NCBI RefSeq assembly: GCF_050632395.1
Contig: NZ_CP192600.1
Span: 496,001 to 560,000 of the forward strand
Origin: JAUYQR01 sp050632395
GTDB taxonomy: Bacteria > Pseudomonadota > Alphaproteobacteria > Rhodobacterales > Rhodobacteraceae
DNA: 64,000 nt
Reading direction: 5' to 3'
Part shown: positions 6,698-15,434 of the stretch, piece after piece
How positions within the stretch are numbered: position 1 is the stretch's first letter
How the letters are laid out: each line of letters starts with the position of its first letter
Notes under the pieces: generated by a model
Databases searched by the model: none
Seen by the model: the letters and a program-made list of their open reading frames with translations, nothing else
What the model was told of the DNA's origin: nothing
Made by a program: the position numbers and the translations under genes

Positions 6698-9511
6698 ATG
6701 GCATCTTATCAGGCACGGCAGCGCGATCCGCTTCTGGACCAGACCACCCAAGCGATGCTTGAACGCCGGGGACGCGAGCTGTTGGGCATCGCGCTTCTTC
6801 TGGTCGGTTTTGCCTTCGTGCTGGCCTTGGGCAGCTATTCGCCTGACGATCCCGGCTGGATGGTCGCCACCGAAGAACCGGCGCAGAACCTGCTTGGCCG
6901 CCTTGGCGCGTCCATCGCTTCGACGTTGATCATCATCATCGGCCTTGGCGCCTGGGCGATCCCAACGATCCTCGCGGTCTGGGGTGGTCGGTTCGTGCTG
7001 CACCGTGGCGGCGAACGCGCCGTCAGCCGCGTGGTCTTTGCCGTCATCGCCATCGCCCTCGCCTCGGTCTACGCCGCAACCCTCGTGCCCGGCGCCGACT
7101 GGCCGCATTCCTTCGGCCTTGGCGGGCTCTTTGGCGACACCGTCCTTGGCTCGCTCCTTGGTGTGATGCCCGGCAGCGCCGGTTTCGGCCTGAAACTCCT
7201 GTCGCTTTGCGCCTTTGCCGCCGTCCTCGCCATGCTCCTCTACGTCACCGGCTTCGATATGGCGGAACTCAAGGCGATCTGGCGCTTCCTGTTGGTCGGC
7301 TCCGTCGTGGTCTATTCCGCGCTTCGCACCGCCGTCGGCCTTGGCGCGCGCAGTGCCGTGATTGGCGCCGCCCGCCTTCAAGATCGCGCCCGCAGCCGCG
7401 CCCTTGCCGAACCGCCGGTCACCCCGGCACCGGGCCGCCCGCTTGCCGCCCGGACCACGATGGCCCCCGAACCCCTGCGCGCCGGGTCCGCATGGAACGC
7501 GCCCGCCACCCTGCGCGCCGAACCGCGCCATTTCGCACCGCCCGCCGATCTGCCCAAGGAAAAGCTGGGCTTCCTCGCCCGGATGCGCCGCGCGGTCGAT
7601 CCCGAACCGGAACTGATCGAGCCGCAACTGGCCGACAGCGCCTGGTCCGCCGACCTTCCGTCAGAAGACCGCATCAAGGCCCGCATCTCCGACGTGATCC
7701 GCAACCGCGTGCAGCGCAGCCCCGAACCCGTGCGCTTCGATGCCGCCCGGATGGAGCCGCCGGTGCTGCGTGCGCCCCGCGCCGAACCCCCTGTCACCGC
7801 GCGCATCCCCGAACCCGCCCCCGCCATCGACGACTGGCAGGACGACACCCTTGAAGACACTGCTTGGGACGACGCCGAAGACCTGCCGCAGCGCAGCCTT
7901 CACGCCGACCGCCGCCCCGTGGTGCAACAAACCACCCGCAAGGCCGCCCCGTCGCGTCAGGCGCTGGCCGAAACCCAGCCCGCGCTGCGCTTTGACGATC
8001 AGCCCCCGGCCTACGAACTGCCGCCGCTTGGCCTGTTGTCGAACCCCGCCACCCTCCAGCGCACCCAGCTTTCCAACGAGGCGCTGGAAGAAAACGCGCG
8101 CATGCTGGAATCCGTCCTCGACGATTACGGCGTGAAGGGAGAGATCACCTCCGTCCGCCCCGGCCCGGTCGTCACCATGTACGAACTGGAACCCGCGCCC
8201 GGCCTGAAAGCCAGCCGTGTAATCGGCCTTGCCGACGATATCGCCCGCTCGATGTCGGCCCTGTCCGCCCGCGTCTCCACCGTGCCGGGCCGCACCGTCA
8301 TAGGCATCGAACTCCCGAATGCCGTGCGCGAAAAGGTCGTCTTGAAGGAAATCCTCTCCGCTCGTGATTTTGGCGACAGCCAGATGCGCCTGCCGCTTGC
8401 CTTGGGCAAGGACATCTTCGGTGATCCCATCGTCGCCAACCTTGCGAAAATGCCCCACCTTCTGATTGCCGGCACCACCGGCTCGGGCAAATCCGTCGCG
8501 ATCAACACGATGATCCTGTCGCTGCTGTATAAACTCAGCCCCGAAGAATGCCGGATGATCATGATCGACCCCAAGATGCTGGAACTCAGCGTCTACGACG
8601 GCATCCCGCACCTTCTGTCGCCCGTCGTCACCGACCCGAAGAAGGCCGTCGTCGCCCTGAAATGGGTCGTGGGCGAGATGGAGGAGCGTTACCGCAAGAT
8701 GTCCAAGATGGGCGTGCGCAACATCGAAGGCTACAACGGCCGCGTCCGCGAAGCCCTTGCCAAGCACGAGATGTTCAAGCGCACCATCCAGACCGGGTTT
8801 GACGAGGAAACCGGCGACCCCATCTTCGAGACCGAGGAATTCCAGCCCGTCACCATCCCCTACATCGTGGTGATCGTGGACGAGATGGCCGACCTGATGA
8901 TGGTCGCCGGCAAGGAAATCGAAGCCTGCATCCAGCGCCTTGCCCAGATGGCCCGCGCCTCGGGCATCCACCTCATCATGGCCACGCAGCGACCGTCCGT
9001 CGACGTGATCACCGGCACGATCAAGGCCAACTTCCCGACCCGGATTTCCTTCCAGGTCACGTCAAAGATCGACAGCCGCACCATCCTTGGCGAACAGGGC
9101 GCCGAACAACTCCTTGGCATGGGCGACATGCTCTACATGGGCAACGGCGCCCGCATCACCCGCATCCACGGCCCCTTCGTATCCGACGAAGAGGTCGAGG
9201 AAATCGTCAACCACCTCAAGAGCTACGGCCCGCCGGTCTACATGTCCGGCGTCGTCGAAAGCGCCGATGACGAGCGTGATAACGAGATCGACCTTGTTCT
9301 GGGCCTCGGCAGCGAGGGCGACGACACGCTTTACGATCAGGCTGTCGCAATCGTCGCCAAAGACCGCAAGTGCTCGACCAGCTACATCCAGCGCAAGCTT
9401 GGCATCGGCTACAACAAGGCCGCAAGGCTGGTGGAGCAGATGGAAGATCAGGGCGTGGTCACAAAGGCGAACCACGTGGGCAAGCGGGAGATTTTGGTAG
9501 AGGAGCGGTGA
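6698..9511 (+). CDS. ftsK: DNA translocase FtsK
   Basis: A 937-residue protein with the full FtsK architecture: about four N-terminal membrane segments (residues roughly 25-190), a proline/alanine-rich linker to about 460, then the RecA-like motor with Walker A GTTGSGKS (592-599) and Walker B IVVIVDEMADLMM (about 721-733). The C-terminal winged-helix gamma domain (YIQRKLGIGYNKAARLVEQM) reads DNA polarity. FtsK pumps chromosomes through the division septum and activates dimer resolution at dif. It sits 3 bases after the DapC-like gene. Confidence 0.97.
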   Translation: MASYQARQRDPLLDQTTQAMLERRGRELLGIALLLVGFAFVLALGSYSPDDPGWMVATEEPAQNLLGRLGASIASTLIIIIGLGAWAIPTILAVWGGRFVLHRGGERAVSRVVFAVIAIALASVYAATLVPGADWPHSFGLGGLFGDTVLGSLLGVMPGSAGFGLKLLSLCAFAAVLAMLLYVTGFDMAELKAIWRFLLVGSVVVYSALRTAVGLGARSAVIGAARLQDRARSRALAEPPVTPAPGRPLAARTTMAPEPLRAGSAWNAPATLRAEPRHFAPPADLPKEKLGFLARMRRAVDPEPELIEPQLADSAWSADLPSEDRIKARISDVIRNRVQRSPEPVRFDAARMEPPVLRAPRAEPPVTARIPEPAPAIDDWQDDTLEDTAWDDAEDLPQRSLHADRRPVVQQTTRKAAPSRQALAETQPALRFDDQPPAYELPPLGLLSNPATLQRTQLSNEALEENARMLESVLDDYGVKGEITSVRPGPVVTMYELEPAPGLKASRVIGLADDIARSMSALSARVSTVPGRTVIGIELPNAVREKVVLKEILSARDFGDSQMRLPLALGKDIFGDPIVANLAKMPHLLIAGTTGSGKSVAINTMILSLLYKLSPEECRMIMIDPKMLELSVYDGIPHLLSPVVTDPKKAVVALKWVVGEMEERYRKMSKMGVRNIEGYNGRVREALAKHEMFKRTIQTGFDEETGDPIFETEEFQPVTIPYIVVIVDEMADLMMVAGKEIEACIQRLAQMARASGIHLIMATQRPSVDVITGTIKANFPTRISFQVTSKIDSRTILGEQGAEQLLGMGDMLYMGNGARITRIHGPFVSDEEVEEIVNHLKSYGPPVYMSGVVESADDERDNEIDLVLGLGSEGDDTLYDQAVAIVAKDRKCSTSYIQRKLGIGYNKAARLVEQMEDQGVVTKANHVGKREILVEER

Positions 9512-9678
9512 GGAGCCACCACTTGAGGGACAAAAGCCTGCACGCCAATTGTGCGTCTCCCCAACGTGCCGCATTTCGCGCCCAAGATCCCACTTTCGAA
9601 TAGTCAGCTGAGATCAGGGCGCGGCTGCCTGCCACCCTGTTGCCCTCCACCTTGCGGCCCCGGGCAATCGGGCAGAGT

Positions 9679-9697
9679 GACTGTCCACTGGACAGTC
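9679..9697. repeat. Inverted repeat GACTGTCC-ACT-GGACAGTC
   Basis: Perfect 8-bp arms around a 3-base spacer in the 287-base gap between convergent ftsK and the channel gene, 168 bases after the ftsK stop. No T-tract follows on either strand, so it is not a standard terminator. It could be a protein-binding site or a processed hairpin. No other copy was noticed in the window. Confidence 0.6.
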
Positions 9698-9780
9698 CCG
9701 TTCCAGCCCTTCGGCGCCTGAACGGCCTAACATAGCGTTAAAGTCGATTTTTCATCAAATGAAATCAATGGCTTGAAAAG

Positions 9781-9797
9781 TGTCCCACGGTGGGACA
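9781..9797. repeat. Palindrome TGTCCCACGGTGGGACA, copy 2
   Basis: Identical to copy 1 and only one base beyond the stop of the minus-strand channel gene. Read on the minus strand it is followed by CTTTTC, a short T-tract compatible with intrinsic termination. Further along lies TCAATGGCTTG (plus strand), resembling TCAATGACTTG near copy 3. Confidence 0.9.
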
Positions 9798-9798
9798 C

Positions 9799-10236
9799 TC
9801 ACCTTCGCCGCGTCTCAAGCTGGGCCAGCCGCACCTGCCGCAAGGCCTCGACCAGAAGGGCCGTCAACAGGCCAAAACTCAAGAACCCATTGACCGAGGC
9901 CATCGCCGCAAAGATCCGCAGCTCCTTCGGTGGCACCACATCCCCCAGCCCCAGCGTCGAAAATGCGACCAGCGAAAAATACATCGACTCCTCCAGCGTG
10001 GCAAACGCCCCCAGCTGAAACAGCGCCCACGCCCAGATCCAGACCGCCACCGTGATCAAGGCCAGCACCCACACCCCCACTCCGATCAGCAACAGCAGCA
10101 GCTTCGGCCGCTGCGGCGGTGCGATCAGCCAAGGGTGCGCCCGCTGGAACACCGCCTCCAGCAAGAACGCCCCCACCGCGGCCACCGTGATGTTGGCCAG
10201 CAGCACCCCCGTCCCCAACACGATCTGGATCAGCAT
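9799..10236 (-). CDS. Two-TM potassium-channel-like protein (Ion_trans_2 type)
   Basis: A 145-residue membrane protein. An N-terminal hydrophobic helix, a second helix (LLLLLIGVGVWVLALITVAVW), a pore loop and a last helix are visible. The pore loop reads FSTLGLGDVVPP, which fits the K+ filter pattern TxGxGD. The ATG at 10236 is preceded by AAGGG at 6 bases; the GTG at 10254 would place that ribosome site inside the gene. There is no regulatory RCK domain. Ion selectivity is inferred from the filter only. Confidence 0.8.
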   Translation of the reverse strand: MLIQIVLGTGVLLANITVAAVGAFLLEAVFQRAHPWLIAPPQRPKLLLLLIGVGVWVLALITVAVWIWAWALFQLGAFATLEESMYFSLVAFSTLGLGDVVPPKELRIFAAMASVNGFLSFGLLTALLVEALRQVRLAQLETRRR

Positions 10237-10285
10237 GTCATCCCTTCTGGACACAGGGCTCCCGCGTCCTTATCTGACATCCATC

Positions 10286-10765
10286 ATGGTCGAAAAATCC
10301 GATCCCAATTCGAAACTTATCGCAGAAAACCGCCGGGCGCGCTTTGATTATCACATCGAGGCCGATCTGGAGGCTGGCATTATGCTGCTTGGGTCCGAGG
10401 TGAAAAGCCTGCGTCAGGGCGGTTCCAACATCGCTGAAAGCTACGCGTCCGTCGAGGGGGGGGAGCTGTGGCTGATCAACGGCTACATCGCGCCTTACCT
10501 GCAGGCCAAGACTTGGGGCCACGAGGAACGCCGCCGCCGCAAGCTTCTGGTTTCGCGCAAGGAACTCAGCCGCCTCTGGAACGCCGTCGGACGCGAAGGC
10601 ATGACCATCGTGCCGATGAAGATGTACTTCAACGACAAGGGCATCGTGAAGCTGAAGCTGGGAATAGCCAAGGGCAAGAAGCTTGCCGACAAGCGCGAGA
10701 CCAGCGCCAAGCGCGACTGGGATCGCCAGAAAGCGCGGCTTATGAAGCAGAACAACCAGAACTAA
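10286..10765 (+). CDS. smpB: SsrA-binding protein SmpB
   Basis: A 159-residue protein matching SmpB throughout: AENRRARFDYHIEADLEAGIMLLG at the N-terminus, SLRQGGSNIAESYA, and the basic tail KGKKLADKRET followed by KRDWDRQKARLM. SmpB binds tmRNA and delivers it to stalled ribosomes in trans-translation. The tmRNA gene itself was not found in the window. It is divergent from the channel gene with about 50 bases between starts, so the promoters must be compact. Confidence 0.97.
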   Translation: MVEKSDPNSKLIAENRRARFDYHIEADLEAGIMLLGSEVKSLRQGGSNIAESYASVEGGELWLINGYIAPYLQAKTWGHEERRRRKLLVSRKELSRLWNAVGREGMTIVPMKMYFNDKGIVKLKLGIAKGKKLADKRETSAKRDWDRQKARLMKQNNQN

Positions 10766-10890
10766 TCCGTTGCCAATCACGGAAATGTTGCCGGATGCGC
10801 ATCAATCTGGCAAGTTTCCGCCTACCGGCGCTTAGTCCGGGAAACAGCGGGCCCCCTTAGGGAGGCCTGCGAGCAAGGGAAGGTAATGGT

Positions 10891-11181
10891 ATGGAACTGA
10901 TAATCCAGATTGTCGCAGGTCTTCTGGGCGGCAATGCCGCAGGTGCAGCGCTGAAGAACCTCAGCCTTGGCACTGCAGGCAATACAGTAGTTGGCGGTAT
11001 TGGCGGCGGGCTAGGTGGCATCCTCATGGGGATGCTTGGCGGGGCGGCACCAGATGCGGCTGCGGCTGCGTCAGGGCTTGACCTGGGTGCGATCATTCAG
11101 GCGGTTGCCGGTGGTGGCGTGGGCGGCGCTGTCTTGACGGCGCTTCTTGGTGTCGTGAAGAAGATGCTGGTCAAAGCCTGA
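10891..11181 (+). CDS. Small glycine-rich hydrophobic membrane protein, unknown function
   Basis: A 96-residue protein with a strong ribosome site (GGGAAGG, 8 bases before ATG). It is very rich in Gly, Ala and Leu, with glycine-zipper-like runs (GGIGGGLGGILMGMLGG; GGGVGGAVLTALLGVV) and a short basic end (KKMLVKA). Two or three membrane helices are likely. Similar short proteins are widespread in proteobacteria but uncharacterised. It is flanked by its own hairpin at 11191-11215 and appears monocistronic. Confidence 0.7.
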   Translation: MELIIQIVAGLLGGNAAGAALKNLSLGTAGNTVVGGIGGGLGGILMGMLGGAAPDAAAAASGLDLGAIIQAVAGGGVGGAVLTALLGVVKKMLVKA

Positions 11182-11190
11182 GCAATCAAA

Positions 11191-11215
11191 GCGGGGCGGA
11201 TAGGCGCCGCCCCGC
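11191..11215. terminator. GC-rich hairpin after the glycine-rich protein gene
   Basis: GCGGGGCGG and CCGCCCCGC form a 9-bp stem around a 7-base loop, 10 bases after the stop of the upstream gene. No T-tract follows, so it is a terminator-like or RNA-stabilising hairpin rather than a classical intrinsic terminator. Confidence 0.5.
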
Positions 11216-11283
11216 GATCCCTTGCAGGCTTGCTTCGCGCCACCGCTCGCCGGTATACCCCCGGCATACTTCGCGAGGTTGCC

Positions 11284-12153
11284 ATGACGTCTTCCCCCGT
11301 CGACGATCCCAAGACACTGGTTTCCACTGACTGGCTCGCCAAGCATGTGCGCGACCCGGACCTTCGAATACTTGATGCCAGTTGGTATCTTCCCGATGCC
11401 GGACGCAACGCGAGGGCGGAGTATGAGGCTGCCCACATCCCCGGCGCCCGGTTCTTCGATATCGACGAGATTTCTGACCTGCGTTCAACCCTGCCGCATA
11501 TGGCGCCGCCACCAGAGAAGTTCATCAGCCGTATGCGCGCGATGGGTGTGGGCGACGGACATCAGGTCGTGGTCTATGACGGGGCGGGGTTGTTCAGTGC
11601 CGCCCGTGTGTGGTGGCTGTTTCGCCTGATGGGCAAGACCGACGTGGCCGTGCTTGATGGCGGTTTTCCCAAATGGCGCGCCGAGGGCCGCGAGATCGAG
11701 GACATGTCACCGATCGTGAAGGACCGCCACATCACGGTCAGCCGCCAAAACCATCTGGTCAAGGACGTGACGCAGGTTGCCCACGCAGCCAAGCTGGGCG
11801 AAGCCGAGATCATCGACGCCCGATCCGCCCCGCGTTTCCGGGGCGAAGTGCCCGAACCGCGCCCCGGCTTGCGTTCGGGTCACATTCCGGGCGCGAAGAA
11901 CGTGCCATTTGCCACGGTCTTGAATGCTGACGGCACGATGAAAGCCCCAGCCGAGTTGAGGGCCGTGTTCGAGGCGGCGGGGGTCGACCTTGCGAAGCCC
12001 GCAGTCACCTCGTGCGGGTCGGGTGTCACGGCAGCGGTCCTGTCGCTTGCCCTTGAACGGATCGGTCACCGCAACCATGCGCTCTATGACGGCTCTTGGG
12101 CCGAGTGGGGCATGTATGACGACCTGAAAGTCGAACAGGGCCCGCAGGCCTAG
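11284..12153 (+). CDS. sseA: 3-mercaptopyruvate sulfurtransferase (rhodanese tandem domains)
   Basis: A 289-residue protein of two rhodanese domains. The N-terminal one lacks the catalytic cysteine (YDGAGLFSAARVWW), while the C-terminal one has C244 in CGSGVTA, the loop typical of 3-mercaptopyruvate sulfurtransferase rather than thiosulfate sulfurtransferase. It moves sulfur from 3-mercaptopyruvate to thiols, thioredoxin or cyanide. GAGG precedes the ATG. A class I aminotransferase starts 22 bases after the stop; such enzymes can make 3-mercaptopyruvate from cysteine, so the pair may work in sequence. Confidence 0.92.
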   Translation: MTSSPVDDPKTLVSTDWLAKHVRDPDLRILDASWYLPDAGRNARAEYEAAHIPGARFFDIDEISDLRSTLPHMAPPPEKFISRMRAMGVGDGHQVVVYDGAGLFSAARVWWLFRLMGKTDVAVLDGGFPKWRAEGREIEDMSPIVKDRHITVSRQNHLVKDVTQVAHAAKLGEAEIIDARSAPRFRGEVPEPRPGLRSGHIPGAKNVPFATVLNADGTMKAPAELRAVFEAAGVDLAKPAVTSCGSGVTAAVLSLALERIGHRNHALYDGSWAEWGMYDDLKVEQGPQA

Positions 12154-12175
12154 GCCTGCTCTACCGGAGTCTGCA

Positions 12176-13351
12176 ATGCTTGAATCCCTCAACCCGCAGC
12201 CACAGGACAAGATCCTGCAGCTTATCTCGATGTTTCGCGATGACCCCAGGGGCGACAAGATCGACCTGGGCGTCGGCGTCTATAAGGATGCGACCGGGTT
12301 GACCCCGGTGATGCGCGCCGTGAAGACGGCAGAAAAGAAGCTGTGGGAAACCGAGACCACGAAAACCTATACCGGCCTTGCGGGGGAACCTGCCTTCAAC
12401 GCAGCGATGGTGACGATGATTCTGGGGTCCGGATATGCTGACCGGGCAGCCTCGGTGGCTACGCCCGGCGGCACCGGGGCGATCCGGCAGGCGCTGGAAC
12501 TGATCCGGCTGGCCGCGCCGGGGGCAACGGTCTGGCTATCGAACCCAACGTGGCCAAACCACCCGTCGATCATCAAGTATCTGAAGATGCCGATGGCTGA
12601 ATACCGCTATTTCGATGTGGCGGGCGGGGGCATCGATTTTGCCGGGTTGATGGAGGATTTGTCGAATGTGAAGGCTGGCGATGCAGTTCTTCTGCATGGC
12701 TGCTGCCACAACCCTACGGGCGCCAACCTTGACGCCGGTCAATGGGATCAGGTGGCAAGACTATTGACCGATAGGGGCGCCATTCCATTTATCGACCTTG
12801 CCTACCAAGGTTTTGGAGACGGCCTTGAGGAGGACGCCGCAGCGACGCGAATGATCGCAGCCCGGTTTCCAGAGGTGCTGATCGCAGCCTCCTGTTCGAA
12901 GAACTTCGGCATTTACCGCGAACGCACCGGCGTGCTGATCGCGCTGACCAGCCCTGAGCGACGGGCCACGGTGCAGGGTAACCTCGCCTTTCTGAACCGT
13001 CAGAACTATTCGTTTCCGCCTGACCATGGCGCGCGGCTGGTGACGATGATCCTTGAAGATGCGGCGCTGACTGCCGAATGGAAGGCCGAGTTGGAGGAGG
13101 TGCGGAAGAACATGCTGAACCTGCGACAGACGCTGGCGGACGAATTGCGCAAGGCGACGAACTCCGACCGGTTCGATTTCGTCGCACGCCATCGTGGGAT
13201 GTTCAGCCGGCTGGGCCTGACCGAAGCTCAGGTAGAATTACTGCGGAAAGAGCATGGGATCTACATGGTCTCGGACAGCCGGATCAACATAGCAGGGTTG
13301 AATGCCCGCACGCTGCCTATCCTTGCGAAAGCGATTGCGTCGGTGCTGTGA
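12176..13351 (+). CDS. Aspartate/aromatic amino acid aminotransferase (class I)
   Basis: A 391-residue protein close to AspC/TyrB: LDLGVGVYKDATGLTP-like start (IDLGVGVYKD), KTYTGLAGEPAFNAAM, HGCCHNPTGANL, and the PLP lysine K242 in SCSKNFGIYRERTG. It interconverts aspartate or aromatic amino acids and their oxo acids. Enzymes of this group also accept cysteine, giving 3-mercaptopyruvate, the substrate of the gene just upstream. The stop overlaps the next ATG by one base (TGATG). Confidence 0.9.
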   Translation: MLESLNPQPQDKILQLISMFRDDPRGDKIDLGVGVYKDATGLTPVMRAVKTAEKKLWETETTKTYTGLAGEPAFNAAMVTMILGSGYADRAASVATPGGTGAIRQALELIRLAAPGATVWLSNPTWPNHPSIIKYLKMPMAEYRYFDVAGGGIDFAGLMEDLSNVKAGDAVLLHGCCHNPTGANLDAGQWDQVARLLTDRGAIPFIDLAYQGFGDGLEEDAAATRMIAARFPEVLIAASCSKNFGIYRERTGVLIALTSPERRATVQGNLAFLNRQNYSFPPDHGARLVTMILEDAALTAEWKAELEEVRKNMLNLRQTLADELRKATNSDRFDFVARHRGMFSRLGLTEAQVELLRKEHGIYMVSDSRINIAGLNARTLPILAKAIASVL

Positions 13352-13491
13352 TGATTGCACCGGCCACCGACCGCTTCGGTAACGCCATTGAGCCGGTGGT
13401 GCCGCTGGTCATCGGAGCGACTGGCCGTCGCGATCGGTGGCACGTGCCTGCGCTGATGAATGAGGTTGCCCGCTTTGTGATCGGCCGCTGA
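13351..13491 (+). CDS. Possible 46-residue coupled small protein, unknown
   Basis: Begins at an ATG sharing one base with the aminotransferase stop (TGATG) and ends 6 bases before the EamA-type transporter ATG. The 47 codons have the GC-rich third positions of real local genes. The product (middle PVVPLVIGATGRRDRW) is not recognised and has no clear signal or membrane helix. The transporter lacks a good ribosome site, so translating this frame may be what couples it to the operon. It could also be a remnant of a longer gene. Confidence 0.4.
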   Translation: MIAPATDRFGNAIEPVVPLVIGATGRRDRWHVPALMNEVARFVIGR

Positions 13492-13497
13492 CACATC

Positions 13498-14373
13498 ATG
13501 CTTGCCATAGTCCTTTCCCTTGGCGCGGCGGCGACGTTTGCCCTTTCGGCAATGCTGATCGACCGGGTGAACGGCCGGGTTGCGATCCTGCAGCTTGCGC
13601 GGTGGCAGATGGGGATCGCGTTTGCCGTGACACTTGTTGTTTCGGCGCTACTTGGCAGTTGGCAGACGGTGGCTGCGTGGCAGTTCGGGTTGCTTGCCGC
13701 GTCGTCGGCTGCTGGCATCATGCTGGCCTCGCTGACCTATTTCGGTGCCATCATGTTTGCCGGGCCGCGCATTTCGGCGCTGCTTTTCACGCTCGCGTCG
13801 CCCTTCGCGCTTTTGATGGGGTATGTGGCGCTGGGCGAAACGGTATCGGCCGGCCAGGGCGCGGGCATCGCGCTGATCGTTTTCGGCATCATGTTGTCTA
13901 TCACCGCTCCGGCTGACGCGCAGGTTGTCGGGCGCAGCGTCCGGCCGTTCTGGCAAGGAATAGCACTTGGTGTCATCACCTCGGTCGGGCAGGCGGCGGG
14001 TAGCCTGCTGGCCCGTCCGGCCATGGCGGCTGGGGTGGAGCCGGTGACGGCCATGGCGATCCGGTCCGGCCTTGGCTTTGCGTTCTTTCTTGCCCTGATG
14101 GTGACTCCAATGGCCCGGCGGGCGATGCCGCTTGGCCGATCAGAATTGCTGAACATTGGCGGCTCGGCCATCCTTGGCATGTTCATCGGCATGTCATTCC
14201 TGATGGCCGCACTTGCGCGCGGGGATGTCGGCATCGTCTCGACCCTGTCGTCGACCACCCCGATCCTGATCTTGCCGATGCTTTGGGCCACCACGGGCAA
14301 GCGGCCCACCGTCGCCGCGTGGGTTGGCGCGACCCTTGCGGTGGCTGGAACCGCCCTGATCAGCTTCGCCTAG
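13498..14373 (+). CDS. EamA/DMT-family transporter
   Basis: A 291-residue inner-membrane protein with about ten hydrophobic helices arranged as two EamA repeats; the second repeat starts near residue 143 (FWQGIALGVITSVGQAAGSLLA). DMT transporters of this type export small metabolites; the family founder exports O-acetylserine and cysteine. The substrate here is unknown. It lies at the end of the sseA-aminotransferase cluster, which makes a sulfur amino acid a reasonable guess. Its 3' end overlaps by 4 bases that of the next, converging EamA gene. Confidence 0.85.
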   Translation: MLAIVLSLGAAATFALSAMLIDRVNGRVAILQLARWQMGIAFAVTLVVSALLGSWQTVAAWQFGLLAASSAAGIMLASLTYFGAIMFAGPRISALLFTLASPFALLMGYVALGETVSAGQGAGIALIVFGIMLSITAPADAQVVGRSVRPFWQGIALGVITSVGQAAGSLLARPAMAAGVEPVTAMAIRSGLGFAFFLALMVTPMARRAMPLGRSELLNIGGSAILGMFIGMSFLMAALARGDVGIVSTLSSTTPILILPMLWATTGKRPTVAAWVGATLAVAGTALISFA

Positions 14374-15257
14374 CGCCCGGCAAGAACCGCCACGGCCACG
14401 CCAGATGCCATGATCATCGCCATGCCGATGAGCGCCAGCCCGTCTGGCATGTGCGAAAACACAAGCCAGCCGAGGATCGCCGCCCAGACGATGTGCAGAT
14501 AATTCACTGGCGCCAGAAGCGAGGCGGGGGCTTCGCGATAGGCTGCGGTGAACATCAGGTGCCCGACAGTGCCCAGAACGCCCAGAACAACCATCAATCC
14601 AGCGTCGAAGGGAGATGGCATCGCCCCGCCAAGCGACCATGGCAGGAACGCCGCGAAGACCACCGTTCCAACCAGTGCCGTGTGGAACAGCATTGCCATC
14701 GTCGTTTCGGTTCGTGTCAGCATTCGTGTTAGAAGGTGGTAGACTGTGGCGCAGCCCGCGTTCACGAGACACAGCGCAACGCCAATCGGATCAAGCCCGC
14801 TACTCGGCCGCGCGATGATGAGCACACCCAGAAAGCTGCAGGTCGCAGCCAGCCAGCCGATCAGGCTTACTTTCTCGCCAAGGATCGGACCAGCCGCCAG
14901 CATCACCAGAAACGGTGCGATGTAGATGATCGCCACGGTTTCACCCACAGGCATCACGCGCAGCGCGAAAACCATGCTTATCGACGCTGCAGCCAGACAG
15001 GCACCCCGAAGCACCACGAGCCCAAGCCGGTTCGTGCGCCAAAGCCCAGTGCCGTGGCGCGGCATCATCACCCCCATCAACAGCACAAGATTCACGGAGT
15101 ATCGCACCGCAAGCAGCAAGGGCACCGCATAGAGCATCGCCAGATGCTTGCTGACCGTATCTGACAGTCCGAACAGGAAGGTTGCCGCCACGACAAGCGC
15201 CACCCCCTTGAGCGCGCCTTCACTGCGCGGCGACGGGGAGATGGAGGGGCTGGTCAT
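14370..15257 (-). CDS. EamA/DMT-family transporter, second copy
   Basis: A 295-residue ten-helix DMT protein (start GALKGVALVVAATFLFGLSD; second repeat near PIGVALCLVNAGCATVYHL). It faces the first EamA gene tail to tail, but the two are not close duplicates by eye. Start chosen at the ATG at 15257; a 24-residue upstream extension has no membrane or family character. Substrate unknown. Its upstream region is shared with the 3' region of amtB, so it needs its own promoter in the 15258-15330 stretch. Confidence 0.85.
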   Translation of the reverse strand: MTSPSISPSPRSEGALKGVALVVAATFLFGLSDTVSKHLAMLYAVPLLLAVRYSVNLVLLMGVMMPRHGTGLWRTNRLGLVVLRGACLAAASISMVFALRVMPVGETVAIIYIAPFLVMLAAGPILGEKVSLIGWLAATCSFLGVLIIARPSSGLDPIGVALCLVNAGCATVYHLLTRMLTRTETTMAMLFHTALVGTVVFAAFLPWSLGGAMPSPFDAGLMVVLGVLGTVGHLMFTAAYREAPASLLAPVNYLHIVWAAILGWLVFSHMPDGLALIGMAMIMASGVAVAVLAGR

Positions 15258-15324
15258 CTTGGTGGCTTTCGGCTTGGGGGTACACCTTAGCAACGTGCCC
15301 GGACGGGTGACAGGGCCATCAGGA

Positions 15325-15361
15325 AACAAAAGCGGCCCGTGGGGGGAGGACCCACGGGCCG
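15325..15361 (-). terminator. Intrinsic terminator after amtB
   Basis: On the minus strand CGGCCCGTGG pairs with CCACGGGCCG (10 bp, 9-base loop) and is followed by CTTTTGTTT. It lies about 75 bases beyond the amtB stop and should end the glnK-amtB transcript before it reads into the EamA gene. Confidence 0.75.
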
Positions 15362-15434
15362 TTCAGGTAATCTGGCAGGGGGAGGAGATCCCGCCAGGCA
15401 GAACCGAGGCCAGCAACGGCCGGCCCCGGCAAAG

